Shown piece by piece: positions 26,461 to 35,851 of a stretch of DNA of 64,000 nucleotides. Numbering within the stretch: position 1 is the first letter of the stretch; every line of letters begins with the position of its first letter. The DNA is from Curvibacter lanceolatus ATCC 14669 (GTDB lineage Bacteria > Pseudomonadota > Gammaproteobacteria > Burkholderiales > Burkholderiaceae_C): contig NZ_KB906277.1 in assembly GCF_000381265.1 (NCBI RefSeq), positions 1 through 64,000 of the forward strand, written 5' to 3'. The position numbers and the translations under genes were made by a program. A model generated the notes under the pieces. It saw nothing but the letters and a program-made list of their open reading frames with translations, was not told where the DNA came from and did no database searches.

Positions 26461-27648
26461 ATGATCCAAGCCAAACCCCTGACCCTCGCCCTGGCCGCCG
26501 CCCTGCTGGCCTCTTCTCCCCTGGTCGCCCTGGCCCAAAGCAAAGACCCGGTGCGCGTCGGCCTGGTCACCTCCAAGTCGGGCGTGTTCGCCCAGCAGGG
26601 CGAAGAGGTGCTGCGCGCCGTGCAATTCGCCATCGACGAGGCCAATGCCGCGGGCGGCGTGGATGGCCGCAAGGTCGAGGTGCAGATCGCCGACGACGAG
26701 GGCACGCCCGATGCCGGCCGCCGCGTGGCCGAGAAGCTCGCGCGCGACGGCTACAACCTGCTGATCGGGGCCATCCCCTCGTCGATCTCGCTGGCCATTG
26801 CGCAAAACCTGGAGCGCTGGGACGCCGCTTACTTCGTGGTCGCCAGCAAATCGGACAAGCTCACCGGTGACACCTGCAAGCCACGCAGCTTCCGCACCAA
26901 CCATGCCGATGCGATGGACATCGCCATGATCAACCTCTGGGCCAAGGACCTGAAGGAGAAGTCGTTTGCCGTGCTGGCGGCCGACTATGTGTGGGGCCGC
27001 GACTCGGGTGAATCGTTCAAGAAGGCCGCCGAGGCGGCCGGCAAGAGCGTGCCGCTGTCGCTGTACGTGCCCATGGGCACCAAGGATTTCTCACCCTACA
27101 TCGCCCAGTTGAAGGCCGCCAATGTCGAGGCCATCTGGGTGGCCGAGATCGGCCGCGACGCGATCGCCTTCGTCAAGCAGGCGCAGGAGTTCGGCCTGAT
27201 CCCGGCCAAGAAGCTGATCGGCCACGCGCTGATCCTGAACTTCATGGTCAACGCCACCGGCGACGCCTTGAAGGACACGGTGGGCACCACCGGCTACACC
27301 CCCGACATCGCCACCCCGCGCAACAAGGCCTTTGTGGCGGCCTGGAAGGCCAAGTTCAACCGCCTGCCCACCGACAACGAAGGCCAGGCCTACAACGGTG
27401 CCCAGGTGATGTTCGAAGGGGTGCGCAAGGCGGCCAGCGCCAAACCTGGCGACATCAGCAAGGCCTTGCGCGGCGCCAGCTTCGACAGCCTGTACGGCCC
27501 GGTCACGATGCGCAGCCAGGACAACCAGCTGCTGCTGCCCAACTTCGTGGGCCGCGCCAAGGTGGTGGACGGCGTGCTGCGCCCCACCATCGAGCGTCAG
27601 TTCGACGCCTCGATCACGCCGGCGCCCTCGCCGCTTTGCAAAATGTGA
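26461..27648 (+). CDS. ABC-importer periplasmic binding protein (LivK-like)
   Basis: This 395-residue protein begins with a signal peptide (hydrophobic core, cleavage after ALA near residue 24). The mature part is a type I periplasmic-binding fold with VRVGLVTSKSGVFAQQG at the first strand. It is the ligand receptor of the LivHMGF-type importer upstream. Family members close to this type often bind aromatic or alicyclic acids. AAGGAGACAACCC precedes the ATG, 39 bases after the ATPase stop. Confidence 0.87.
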   Translation: MIQAKPLTLALAAALLASSPLVALAQSKDPVRVGLVTSKSGVFAQQGEEVLRAVQFAIDEANAAGGVDGRKVEVQIADDEGTPDAGRRVAEKLARDGYNLLIGAIPSSISLAIAQNLERWDAAYFVVASKSDKLTGDTCKPRSFRTNHADAMDIAMINLWAKDLKEKSFAVLAADYVWGRDSGESFKKAAEAAGKSVPLSLYVPMGTKDFSPYIAQLKAANVEAIWVAEIGRDAIAFVKQAQEFGLIPAKKLIGHALILNFMVNATGDALKDTVGTTGYTPDIATPRNKAFVAAWKAKFNRLPTDNEGQAYNGAQVMFEGVRKAASAKPGDISKALRGASFDSLYGPVTMRSQDNQLLLPNFVGRAKVVDGVLRPTIERQFDASITPAPSPLCKM

Positions 27649-27803
27649 TACCTGCCATCCGGAGCGACGGGAGAGCTCAAATTCCGTCAAATCCAATTCA
27701 AATGAGGTGAAAAGGCGGGGTTTCCACCAACTTCTTCACACGCCGACGGTTCCGAGGGGGCCCCAGAATAGGATCATCAAGGCGATGACCCGGCCCCCTC
27801 CTC

Positions 27804-29759
27804 ATGGATCGCAACACACTGATTGATCGCCTGTTCCGTCGGCTGGAAACACTCCCCCGGCAGCACATCTGGCTGCTCGGTGTGGGCCTGAGCGTGCTGA
27901 TGGTGGAATTGCTCGTCGCCCCCATCGGCTACCTGATCAAGGGCCGTGTTCCGCCCGACTACCTGTTCACCGGCCTGGTGACTGCCGTGCTGGTCGCCTC
28001 CGTGGTGCTGTGGCTGGCCGACCGCGTGTTGCAGCGCGCAGCGCGGCAGAACCTGCGCAAACAGCTGCGGATGCAGCACCTGATCTTTGAGACCACGCCG
28101 TTGGGCGTGCTGACCCTGAACGCCCAGCTCCAGGTGACCCGCATCAACCCCGCCGCCCTGCAGCGCATGCAGCCTCTGGGCTTGAGCATGCAGTCCGCCT
28201 TGGCCGATTGGTGGCACCCCGATGACCTGCCCACCGTGCGCCGGCATCTGCAGCAGCTGAGCACGGAGAGCGGTCGACTGATTCTGCAGAACCAGCGCAT
28301 CACCGGCCCCACCGGGCGTGTGATCTGGGTCGATCTGGCCCTGAGCAGCCTGGTGCGCAGCAGCGGGGAGGGCGAAGGCGTGCTGCTGATCCTGACCGAT
28401 GTGAGCCAACGCCACGAGGCGGAGCAGGCGATCCAGAAACTGGCCTATTTCGACGCCCTCACCGGCCTGCCCAACCGGCGCCTGATGCAGGACCGCCTGC
28501 AACAGGCCCTGGCCAGCCGCCAACAGGGCGAAGGCCACGCCCACGGGGCGGTGATCTTCATCGACCTGGACAACTTCAAGACCATCAACGACACGCTGGG
28601 CCACCAGGTGGGTGACCGCTTTTTGCAGACCGTGGCCGAGGCGCTGGGCCGCTGCCTGCGCCAGGGCGATACCCTGGCCCGCCTGGGTGGCGACGAGTTC
28701 GTGGTGATCCTGCCCGAACTGGATGCCAGCCCCGCCGTGGCCGCCCTGGACACGGCCCGTGTGGCCAAGAAGATCCTGGCCCAACTGGAACAGGTGCTGG
28801 GCCAGGCCTACCCGGGCTTCCCGACCAGCGCCAGCCTGGGGGTGGTGCTGTTCCGCCCGGGTGGCCCCGATTGCGACGAACTGCTGCGCCGCGCCGACAT
28901 CGCCATGTACCAGGCCAAGGCCGCCGGGCGCAACACCTTCCGCTTCTTCGAAGAGGCCATGCAAAACGAGGTGAACCAGCGGGCCGCGCTGGAGACGGAG
29001 CTGCGCCAGGCCCTGCCCGGGCAACAGCTGTTCTGCCTGTACCAGCTGCAGGCGCGCGAGGTGGGGGGTCTCTGCGGCGCCGAGCTGCTGCTGCGCTGGC
29101 GCCACCCGCAAGCGGGCGTGCTGTTGCCCGAGCAGTTCATCGGGCTGGCCGAGCAGAGCCAGCAGATCCAGGCCATCGGCCAATGGGTGCTGGAGCAGGC
29201 CTGCGGCCAGCTGGCGCTGTGGCGCGGCCAGCCCCTGCTGCAGGACCTCAGCCTGAGCGTGAACGTGAGCCCGGTGCAGTTTGCCCAGGCCGATTTCGTG
29301 AGCCAGGTGTTGCAGGCCGTGGAGCGCCACCAGGTGCCCCCGGGGCGCCTGTGCCTGGAAATCACCGAAAGCCTGATCCTGCAAGACCTGGAGAGCTGCG
29401 CGCGCAAGCTGGCCCAGTTGCGGGCGCATGAGGTGCGCTTGGGGGTGGACCACTTCGGGGCGGGCCACTCTTCAGCCGCCGATCTGTCGCGGCTGCCACT
29501 GCATCAGCTCAAGCTCTCACGCCGCATCGTGCAGGGCCTGCCCGACGACCGCCAGGCCATCGTGGTGGTGAAGACGCTGATCGACACGGCCCACAACCTG
29601 GGGCTGGAGCCCGTGGCCGTGGGGGTGGAGACTGAGGCCCAACGCGAGCAACTGCTGGCCCTGGGCTGCAGCACCTTCCAGGGCCACGCCCTGGGCCAGC
29701 CCGTGCCGGTGGACGAATTGGCGCAGCAGCTCATGGTCAGGCAACTCGCCGCAGACTGA
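27804..29759 (+). CDS. Membrane PAS-GGDEF-EAL protein with degenerate EAL domain
   Basis: The 651-residue protein has two N-terminal membrane helices (about residues 22-43 and 52-72), a PAS domain (about 90-200), a GGDEF domain (about 215-385) and an EAL domain (about 395-645). The cyclase is probably active: GGDEF is intact and RQGD five residues before it is a product-inhibition site. The EAL domain is eroded. EAL is ELL, the metal-binding DDFG is DHFG, the IDR/VDR position reads LSR, and the Glu of the EGVET motif is Gly. I expect c-di-GMP synthesis, not breakdown. It converges on quiC with a 30-base gap. Confidence 0.88.
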   Translation: MDRNTLIDRLFRRLETLPRQHIWLLGVGLSVLMVELLVAPIGYLIKGRVPPDYLFTGLVTAVLVASVVLWLADRVLQRAARQNLRKQLRMQHLIFETTPLGVLTLNAQLQVTRINPAALQRMQPLGLSMQSALADWWHPDDLPTVRRHLQQLSTESGRLILQNQRITGPTGRVIWVDLALSSLVRSSGEGEGVLLILTDVSQRHEAEQAIQKLAYFDALTGLPNRRLMQDRLQQALASRQQGEGHAHGAVIFIDLDNFKTINDTLGHQVGDRFLQTVAEALGRCLRQGDTLARLGGDEFVVILPELDASPAVAALDTARVAKKILAQLEQVLGQAYPGFPTSASLGVVLFRPGGPDCDELLRRADIAMYQAKAAGRNTFRFFEEAMQNEVNQRAALETELRQALPGQQLFCLYQLQAREVGGLCGAELLLRWRHPQAGVLLPEQFIGLAEQSQQIQAIGQWVLEQACGQLALWRGQPLLQDLSLSVNVSPVQFAQADFVSQVLQAVERHQVPPGRLCLEITESLILQDLESCARKLAQLRAHEVRLGVDHFGAGHSSAADLSRLPLHQLKLSRRIVQGLPDDRQAIVVVKTLIDTAHNLGLEPVAVGVETEAQREQLLALGCSTFQGHALGQPVPVDELAQQLMVRQLAAD

Positions 29760-29789
29760 GCCACCGCGACCTGCAGGCCACAGTGCCGC

Positions 29790-31697
29790 TCAGTGCCCGA
29801 CCGGGTCGTCCACCTGGGCCACCATGCGGGCCGAGGCGTTGAAGCCGCCCTGCCCGTCATAGCCCCCGATGCGCTGCACAAACTCGAAGAAGAATCGGCC
29901 GTCAAAGCGCTCGGTGTAGATGTGCAGGTAAGCGCCATCGGCACTGGCGTCGTACAGGATGCCGGCCTCGCGCAGGCTTTGCAGCAGGGCGGGCTCGATG
30001 TCGAGCCGGGTCGGCAGGTCGTCGTAGTAGTTGGGCGACACCGGCACAAAGGCCACGCCCCGCTCGCGCAGGCGCCGCACGGTGCTGACCAGGTCGGCGC
30101 AGGCGAAAGCAATGTGCTGCACCGCCGCCCCGCCCTGCTGGCGCGCGTCGCGGGCCGTGCGGGTGCGCTGGCTGTCGGACACATTGAGCACCAGGCGCAC
30201 GCTGCGGGCTGCGTTGAACACCGCCTGGTTGCGCACCAGGCCAAAGGGGTCGGCGATGTTGACGCTGTCGCCGGTCTCCAGGCCCAGCACGGCACGCGAG
30301 AACAGCACCCAGGTGTCGCGCTGGTCCAGCGCCAGGCCCAGGCCCAGGTGGTCGATGTGCTGCAGATCGGCCACGGCGGGCTGCTCAGGCACGGGCGCCA
30401 GCTCGAAGTCGGCCTCGAACAAGCCCATCTCGCCCAGGGCGGCCGGCACAAAGTAGTTCAGGTTGCCACCGGGCACCACGATGGCGGGCACGTGCATCTC
30501 GCTCGGGCCGATGGGGCCGTCGTAGCGTTGCGAGCACATGGCGGTGGCGCGGTTCACCGCGGCCAGCGGGCTACCGGTGCGCAGGCCCCAGGCGCACACC
30601 GAAGGGCCATGCGCCTCGAAGCGCTGACTGGCCACCGAGCCGGGCTGGGCATTCACGATCAGGTTGACGCCGCCCTGGCGGTACAGGTCCACCGCCTTGG
30701 AGCGGTGCCGGCCCACGCGCTCGAAACCCATCTGGCCCAGCCAGCGGCCGAGGTCGGCGGCCGACTCGCCCTGGGCGGCGAATTCGAGGAAGGAAAAGCC
30801 CTCCAGCTCGGGCGCGGCCGGCGGGCTGAACAGCTCCACCTGCAGCGGGGCGGCGGCCGGGGTGCCGGGCGCTGCGGCCTCGCGCAGCTTGCGCACCTCG
30901 CTTTCCAGGTGCAGCAGCGAGCGCATCGCATCCACCGCGATGCGACGGTTGGGCGTGCCACGGAACACGTCGTTGAAGATCTCCAGCGACAGCGGTCCGC
31001 TGTAGCCGGCCTCCAGCACGCGCTGCAGAAAAGGCACCACAGGCAGTTGGCCCTGGCCCGGAAAATTGCGGTGGTGGCGCGCCCAGTGCAGCACATCGAG
31101 CTGCATCCAGGGCGCATCGGCCATCTGCAGGAAAAAGATCTTGTCGCCCGGGATGTCGGCGATGGCACTCGGGTCATCGCGCAGCGACAAGGTGTGGAAG
31201 CTGTCCAGGATCAGGCCCAGGTGCGGGTGATTGGCGCGGCGCACGATGTCCCAGGCCTGGCCATACAGGTTCGTGACACGGCCCCAGGCCAGGGCCTCGA
31301 AGCCCACGCGCAGGTTGCGCCGGGCGGCCCGCTCGGCCAGCTCGTACAACTGGGCGGCCGCCAGATCGGGGTCGTCGATCACGGCCGGCGAGGTGTTGGA
31401 GCAGCACAGCATCAGCTGGGCGCCCATCTCCTGCATCAGGTCGAACTTGCGCTCGGCCCGGTCCAGGCTTTTGCGGAACAGCGCCTCGGGCATGGCCTCG
31501 AAATCGCGAAAGGGCTGGAACAGATCGATGCCCAGGCCCAGGTCCTGCGCCATGCGGCCCAGATCGCGGGCAGAGCCGGTGAAATGGGTGAAATCATTCT
31601 CGAACAGCTCGATGCCATCAAAGCGGGCGGCGGCAATGGCCTCGAGCTTTTCACGCAAGGTGCCGCTGAGGGAGACGGTGGCAATGGAACGGCGCAT
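29790..31697 (-). CDS. quiC1: 3-dehydroshikimate dehydratase, two-domain QuiC1 type
   Basis: The 635-residue enzyme converts 3-dehydroshikimate to protocatechuate in the cytoplasm. The N-terminal xylose-isomerase-like TIM barrel (about residues 1-280) carries the metal ligands E134, D165, Q191 and E239, the same positions I recall for Pseudomonas putida QuiC1. The C-terminal half (about 295-635) is a 4-hydroxyphenylpyruvate-dioxygenase-like VOC domain whose two His and one Glu (H450, H528, E605) are retained. The domain order and the length match the pseudomonad enzyme. It follows the porin gene by 88 bases on the same strand. Confidence 0.92.
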   Translation of the reverse strand: MRRSIATVSLSGTLREKLEAIAAARFDGIELFENDFTHFTGSARDLGRMAQDLGLGIDLFQPFRDFEAMPEALFRKSLDRAERKFDLMQEMGAQLMLCCSNTSPAVIDDPDLAAAQLYELAERAARRNLRVGFEALAWGRVTNLYGQAWDIVRRANHPHLGLILDSFHTLSLRDDPSAIADIPGDKIFFLQMADAPWMQLDVLHWARHHRNFPGQGQLPVVPFLQRVLEAGYSGPLSLEIFNDVFRGTPNRRIAVDAMRSLLHLESEVRKLREAAAPGTPAAAPLQVELFSPPAAPELEGFSFLEFAAQGESAADLGRWLGQMGFERVGRHRSKAVDLYRQGGVNLIVNAQPGSVASQRFEAHGPSVCAWGLRTGSPLAAVNRATAMCSQRYDGPIGPSEMHVPAIVVPGGNLNYFVPAALGEMGLFEADFELAPVPEQPAVADLQHIDHLGLGLALDQRDTWVLFSRAVLGLETGDSVNIADPFGLVRNQAVFNAARSVRLVLNVSDSQRTRTARDARQQGGAAVQHIAFACADLVSTVRRLRERGVAFVPVSPNYYDDLPTRLDIEPALLQSLREAGILYDASADGAYLHIYTERFDGRFFFEFVQRIGGYDGQGGFNASARMVAQVDDPVGH

Positions 31698-31735
31698 CGG
31701 AGTCAGGCCCGGAAAAACAATTCATGAAACGACAA

Positions 31736-31780
31736 GGCCTGGAGCACAGCCCCAGGCCCTCCAAGAGGCCCCAAGGGGCC
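31736..31780 (-). terminator. Two weak hairpins between porin and quiC1
   Basis: On the minus strand a GGCCCC-TT-GGGGCC hairpin is followed by a second stem (GGCCTGG with CCAGGCC). Neither has a good U-tract directly after it. They may partly end the abundant porin message and let a fraction read into quiC1; this is inference. Confidence 0.4.
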
Positions 31781-31785
31781 CTTGA

Positions 31786-32907
31786 TCAGAAACGATGAAC
31801 AACGCCCACCTGGAAGCCGCTGATGGTGCGGCCGTTCACGTCGGTGCCGGCGAAGTTGGGCGCCAGGCCTGCCGAGCCCGAGGGGCGGAAGCCGGCGTTG
31901 GTGTCGTTGCGCATGGTTTCCCACAAAGCCGACAGCGTGGTGCGCTTGGACAGCGCGTAGTAGGCGCCGATCGAGCCACCGTTGGCGTTCTGGCCCGCCC
32001 CCGACTTGTCGCTGATGCGGCCGTACAGAGCGCCCACGCGCAGCTGCGGGGTGACGTTGTAGTCGGCCGAGACCTGGAACACGTCAAAGGTGCGGTTCAC
32101 GCTGGCGCTGGTCCAGCTGACGGCGCCGCCCACATTGCCCAGCACCTGGGCAGCGTTGTTGCCGTTGGCGCTCGAGGCAATGTTGTTCGACTTGATGTAC
32201 ACGGCGTAGACCTTGCCCTTGCCGTAGTCGTAGTTGGCGTACAGGTTGTGATAGAACACATTGGCGTTCAGCGCTGCGTTCTGCGGTGCCTTGGCCTGCA
32301 GGCCGGCGTAGCCGACACGGAACGGGCCGTTCAGGTAGTCGGCGGCCAGTTGGGTGATGGGCGTGGTGACCTGGCCGGTGGTGGCGCTGGCTTGCTGCTG
32401 CGCGAAATGGCCTTCGAGTTGCAGGCCGGCCCAACGCGGCGAGATGTAGGCCACGTCGTTGTCGTAGCGCGAAGGCACGCCGAAGTTGTTGACGATCGAG
32501 CCCAGCGTGCGCGAGGTGTAGTCGATGTAATCGCCACGGTAGAAGATGGCGGTGTTCTGGCGACCGATGCGGACTTCACCCAGGCTGCTGTCGGCCAGGC
32601 CGACCCAGCTTTGGCGGTCGAAGGCGCGGCTGGCGTCTGCGGTGGCGCCCGACACGGCAGCAATGCCCATTTCGAGCTGGAACTTGGCCGACAGCCCGCC
32701 GCCCAGGTCTTCCACGCCGCGGAAGCCCAGACGGCTGCGCAGGTCCTTGCCATCTTGCAGGGTGTTCAGCTTGGCACCGCTGCTGCTGGTCATGTGGTTG
32801 AAGTATTGGTCGATGCTGCCGTAGAGGGTCAGGCTGGATTGGGCCTGGGCGGCACCGGCCAGGCCGAGGGCCATGACGGCGGCGATGATGGGGTTTGTCT
32901 TCTTCAC
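31786..32907 (-). CDS. Trimeric-type outer-membrane porin
   Basis: The 373-residue protein is a general Gram-negative porin of the betaproteobacterial type. It has a signal peptide (cleavage after AQA near residue 22), mature start QSSLTLYGSID, a PEFRS-like region (LGEVRIGRQNTAIFYRGDYI) and a C-terminal Phe (VGVVHRF) for outer-membrane insertion. I chose the GTG at 32907 because AGGAG lies seven bases upstream; the upstream ATG gives a charged leader before the signal peptide. Being upstream of quiC1, it probably admits hydroaromatic acids. Confidence 0.88.
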   Translation of the reverse strand: MKKTNPIIAAVMALGLAGAAQAQSSLTLYGSIDQYFNHMTSSSGAKLNTLQDGKDLRSRLGFRGVEDLGGGLSAKFQLEMGIAAVSGATADASRAFDRQSWVGLADSSLGEVRIGRQNTAIFYRGDYIDYTSRTLGSIVNNFGVPSRYDNDVAYISPRWAGLQLEGHFAQQQASATTGQVTTPITQLAADYLNGPFRVGYAGLQAKAPQNAALNANVFYHNLYANYDYGKGKVYAVYIKSNNIASSANGNNAAQVLGNVGGAVSWTSASVNRTFDVFQVSADYNVTPQLRVGALYGRISDKSGAGQNANGGSIGAYYALSKRTTLSALWETMRNDTNAGFRPSGSAGLAPNFAGTDVNGRTISGFQVGVVHRF

Positions 32908-33490
32908 GGAGTGCTCCTGGTGACTTTGTTTTGACTTGCTTGTGCGTTTCAATCGGCGCGTTGCTCAGACTCATCACCCGTTTGCGTGCCGGGTGAACAA
33001 AACAGCGTCGGCACGCGGGCCGGCGCTCTTTTGCAGGGGGCCCGGGCTGCTGCCGTCAGCAACCCGGGGGAACAGGTATCCAGGCATCGTTCCCCCTCGC
33101 CCGCGGTGGCAGCCGCAGAGCAAAAGACCAGTGGGGCACCGCCCCCTCGCGAAGGCACGGCGCCCCACCCGGCACCTTGGATGGCTGAATGCTAGGCATC
33201 GCCCCGGGTCAATTCAATGCAAGCCCGCAGCCACCGTGCGCATAGCGCGCAAGTCGAGCGCCTCACACCCGATTCAGGGGATATCCCTAGCGTTCGCGGG
33301 CACCGGCAAACAACACCCACCCAGCGCCAAGTCCTTGCCACTGAAAGGAAAAACCCTGTGATGAAGGCATTGCCGCACGCCCTGCGCGCTGTGCGCCCAC
33401 CCGCTGCGGCACGCGCTTGAAGCCCGGCCACCGAGCCACTATCGTGCGAGCCTGGTTCATTGACGGGCCGCCTCCGGCCCCTTTTCTTGC
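32908..33490. other. Divergent intergenic region between porin-quiC1 and aroE-1
   Basis: I find no supportable gene in this 583-base stretch. It must hold the promoters for the divergent porin-quiC1 and aroE-type units. The clearest element is a perfect palindrome, GGGATATCCC at 33278-33287; a partial copy (GGTGATATCCC) occurs just upstream of the IclR gene near 49.4 kb. Confidence 0.5.
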
Positions 33491-34345
33491 ATGCTCATCG
33501 ACGGACACACCCAGGTCTTTTTCGTGCTCGGCCACCCGGTCACCCAGGTGCGCGCGCCCGAGGTGTTCAACCCCTTGTTCCAGGCGCATGGCGTGAACGC
33601 CGTGCTGCTGCCCGCCGAGGTGGCGCCCGAGCGCTTTGAGGGCTTTGTGCGCAGCGCCCTGTCGGCCGCCAACGTGCCGGGCCTGTGGCTCACCATCCCG
33701 CACAAGACGCCCGCCGTGGCCCTGTCTCAACACGTGGACCGGCTGGGCCGGCGCGCCGGGGCGGTGAACGCGCTGCGCCGCGAGCCGGATGGCAGCCTGC
33801 GCGGCGCGCTGTTCGATGGCCTGGGCCTGTCGAAGTCGCTGGACCATTTCGGGCTGGCGCCCGAAGGCCGCCGGGTGCTGGTGCTGGGCCTGGGGGGCGC
33901 GGGCACGGCCGTGGCCACGTCGCTGGCCGAACGCCGCCTGGGCGAATTGGCCCTGTGGGACCGCGACCTGGCCCACACCCAGCGGATCGCGGCGCGCCTG
34001 GCCGAGGGGGCCGCCGGCCCGGTGTGCGCCGTGGCCACGCCCGACGCCAGCGGCTTTGACCTGGTGGTGCACTGCACCTCGCTGGGCCTGAACCGCGACG
34101 ACCCGCTGCCCTTTGATGTGGCCGCCCTGGCACCAGGCGCGGCAGTGGTCGACATCCTGATGAAGCCCTATGCCACGCCCTTGCAACAGGCCTGCGAAAA
34201 GCGCGGCATCACCGTGCACCCAGGCTTCGAGATGCTGACCCAGCAGGTGCCCGAGTACCTGCGCTTCTTCGGCTTCGAGGCCATGGCCGATGCGCTGGCG
34301 GCCGACCTGACGCCCGTGCGCCAGGCGTTGCAACGCGTGGCCTGA
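33491..34345 (+). CDS. Shikimate/quinate dehydrogenase-like protein 1 (AroE family, probable NAD type)
   Basis: This 284-residue two-domain enzyme belongs to the AroE family. The catalytic Lys (TIPHK, K72), Asn (N93) and Asp (D109) are present. The serine pair that holds the shikimate carboxylate in biosynthetic AroE is absent: GHPVTQVRAP stands where GxPIxHSxSP is usual. The dinucleotide loop has GLGGAG followed by LWDRD, where an Asp rather than the NADP-binding Arg suggests NAD+. These features favour a catabolic quinate, shikimate or related hydroaromatic dehydrogenase. It is divergent from the porin-quiC1 unit. Confidence 0.82.
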   Translation: MLIDGHTQVFFVLGHPVTQVRAPEVFNPLFQAHGVNAVLLPAEVAPERFEGFVRSALSAANVPGLWLTIPHKTPAVALSQHVDRLGRRAGAVNALRREPDGSLRGALFDGLGLSKSLDHFGLAPEGRRVLVLGLGGAGTAVATSLAERRLGELALWDRDLAHTQRIAARLAEGAAGPVCAVATPDASGFDLVVHCTSLGLNRDDPLPFDVAALAPGAAVVDILMKPYATPLQQACEKRGITVHPGFEMLTQQVPEYLRFFGFEAMADALAADLTPVRQALQRVA

Positions 34346-34346
34346 T

Positions 34347-35009
34347 TCAGGGCAACAGCTCGCTGAGCCGATCGATGAAGTGCACACGCTGCACCAGGGC
34401 CTCGGGCAAGCCGGCGCGCGGGTGCAGTGAAAAAGCCCGCATGCCCGCGGCCAGGGCGGCCTGCAGGCCTGGCAGGCTGTCTTCGACGACCGCGCAGTGT
34501 TGCGGCGCCACGCCCAGGGCCTGGGCCGCATGCAGGAACAGACCGGGCTCGGGCTTGAAGCTGCCCACCTCGTAGGCGCAGTAGACGTGGGCGCCAAAGG
34601 GCTCGCGCAGGCCCGTCAGGCCCAGCGACAATTCGACCTTTTCGCGCGGCCCGTTGGTGGCCACGGCCATCGGCCGGCCTTGCGCGTGCAGGGTGGCCAG
34701 CAATTCGGGGGCGCCGTGCATGGGCTGCAGGCCCTGGCGAAAGCGCAGCTCGGTCTGGCGACGCACCCGGGCCATGAAATCGGCTTCGAAACCCACCGGC
34801 CGGTCGAGCCGTTGGGCCGCGATCCAGGCCACGCAGTCGGCCATGCGCACACCGCGAAAACGCTGCCGGGCCTCCGCCAGACTGAGGCTCAGGCCTTCTT
34901 CGAGCGCCAGCGCATGCAGCACCTCCAGCCCGGGCTCCTCGCTGTCGACCAGGGTGCCATCGCAATCGAAGATCAGCGCCTCGATGCCGTGCAGCAGGGC
35001 GGTGCTCAC
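34347..35009 (-). CDS. HAD-superfamily phosphatase (subfamily IA)
   Basis: The 220-residue protein has the HAD motifs: DCDGTLVDSE near residue 16 with both catalytic Asp residues, the Thr/Asn motif ATNGPREK near residue 116, Lys in FKPEP near residue 151 and the acidic EDSLPG near residue 172. It resembles beta-phosphoglucomutase and YieH-like phosphatases. The substrate is unknown. Its ATG overlaps the stop of the upstream IclR gene by four bases, and it converges on aroE-1 with one base between stops. Confidence 0.85.
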   Translation of the reverse strand: MSTALLHGIEALIFDCDGTLVDSEEPGLEVLHALALEEGLSLSLAEARQRFRGVRMADCVAWIAAQRLDRPVGFEADFMARVRRQTELRFRQGLQPMHGAPELLATLHAQGRPMAVATNGPREKVELSLGLTGLREPFGAHVYCAYEVGSFKPEPGLFLHAAQALGVAPQHCAVVEDSLPGLQAALAAGMRAFSLHPRAGLPEALVQRVHFIDRLSELLP

Positions 35010-35791
35010 ACCAGATCGCGCAGCACGTTGGCCACCTCGGTCAGGCGCGGCAGAAAGCGCTGCACCATCTCGTCATGGGTGTAGGGCTGGGCCGGCATGG
35101 TCGAGCCGATGGCGCCGCGGCATTCGCCCTTGCGGTCTTTCACCGGCATGGCGATGCCGCGCAGGCCCAGGGTGAGCAGGCCTTCGCTGGTCCAGTAGCC
35201 CTGGTGGCGGGCGGCGGCCACGGTCTGCAGAAACTGCGGGGCATTGGCCGCGCTGTTCTGGGTGAAGGCATTGAATTCGTGCACCGCGGCCCAGGCCTCC
35301 AGGGCTGCCGGGGTGAAGGTGGACAGCATGGCAATGCCTGGGGTCACCAGGTGGGCCGGTACGCGGGCGCTCACGGCAAAGCCGATGGATTCCATGCGGT
35401 TGCTGGCGCTGCGCGCCACGTACACCACCTCGTGGCCGTCGAGCACGCTGAAGTTGAAGGTCTCGCCGCAATCGGCCGACAGGCGCTGCAAGAAGGGCTG
35501 CACCAGGCGCGGCAGGCGGGCCGAGTCGAGGTAGCTCTGGCCCAGGCGCAGGATGCGTGGCATGAGCCAGAAGCGTTTGCCGTCGGTGTCGGCATAGCCG
35601 AAGTGCACCAGGCTGAGCAGGTAGCGGCGCGCCGCCGTGCGGGTGATGCCCGAGCGGGCGGCCACCTCGGACGAACTCAGGCGCGGGTGCGCGTCGTCGA
35701 AGGCTTCGATGACGCGCAAGCCCCGGCCCAGGCTGTCGATGATGTCGCTGGATTCAGCGTTGTCTTTGGAAGCGGCGGGCGCAGTGGACAT
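35006..35791 (-). CDS. IclR-family regulator 1 (PcaU/PobR type)
   Basis: The 261-residue regulator has an N-terminal winged HTH (SSSEVAARSGITRTAARRYLLSLVHFGY, about residues 38-66) and a C-terminal effector domain with FSVLDGHEVVYVAR and the GLRGIAMPV segment. It closely resembles two other IclR proteins in this window and the beta-ketoadipate-pathway regulators, which sense protocatechuate, 4-hydroxybenzoate or muconate-type ligands. It lies 60 bases after the CoA-transferase gene on the same strand, so it is probably the local regulator of that operon. Confidence 0.88.
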   Translation of the reverse strand: MSTAPAASKDNAESSDIIDSLGRGLRVIEAFDDAHPRLSSSEVAARSGITRTAARRYLLSLVHFGYADTDGKRFWLMPRILRLGQSYLDSARLPRLVQPFLQRLSADCGETFNFSVLDGHEVVYVARSASNRMESIGFAVSARVPAHLVTPGIAMLSTFTPAALEAWAAVHEFNAFTQNSAANAPQFLQTVAAARHQGYWTSEGLLTLGLRGIAMPVKDRKGECRGAIGSTMPAQPYTHDEMVQRFLPRLTEVANVLRDLV

Positions 35792-35851
35792 GGCGGTATG
35801 GCATTCAGGGTAGACGGGGCGGCACCCGCTGGAGTGCCGCCATGGGCTGCA

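Noticed and set aside
29793-31727. Open frame of about 644 codons on the plus strand opposite quiC1
   Set aside because: quiC1 has exact catalytic residues on the other strand; this frame is an antisense shadow rich in Gln, His and Gly.
33217-33420. Short open frames in the porin-aroE-1 gap
   Set aside because: No ribosome site, no family resemblance and an Arg/Pro/Ala-rich composition; frames on both strands look equally random.
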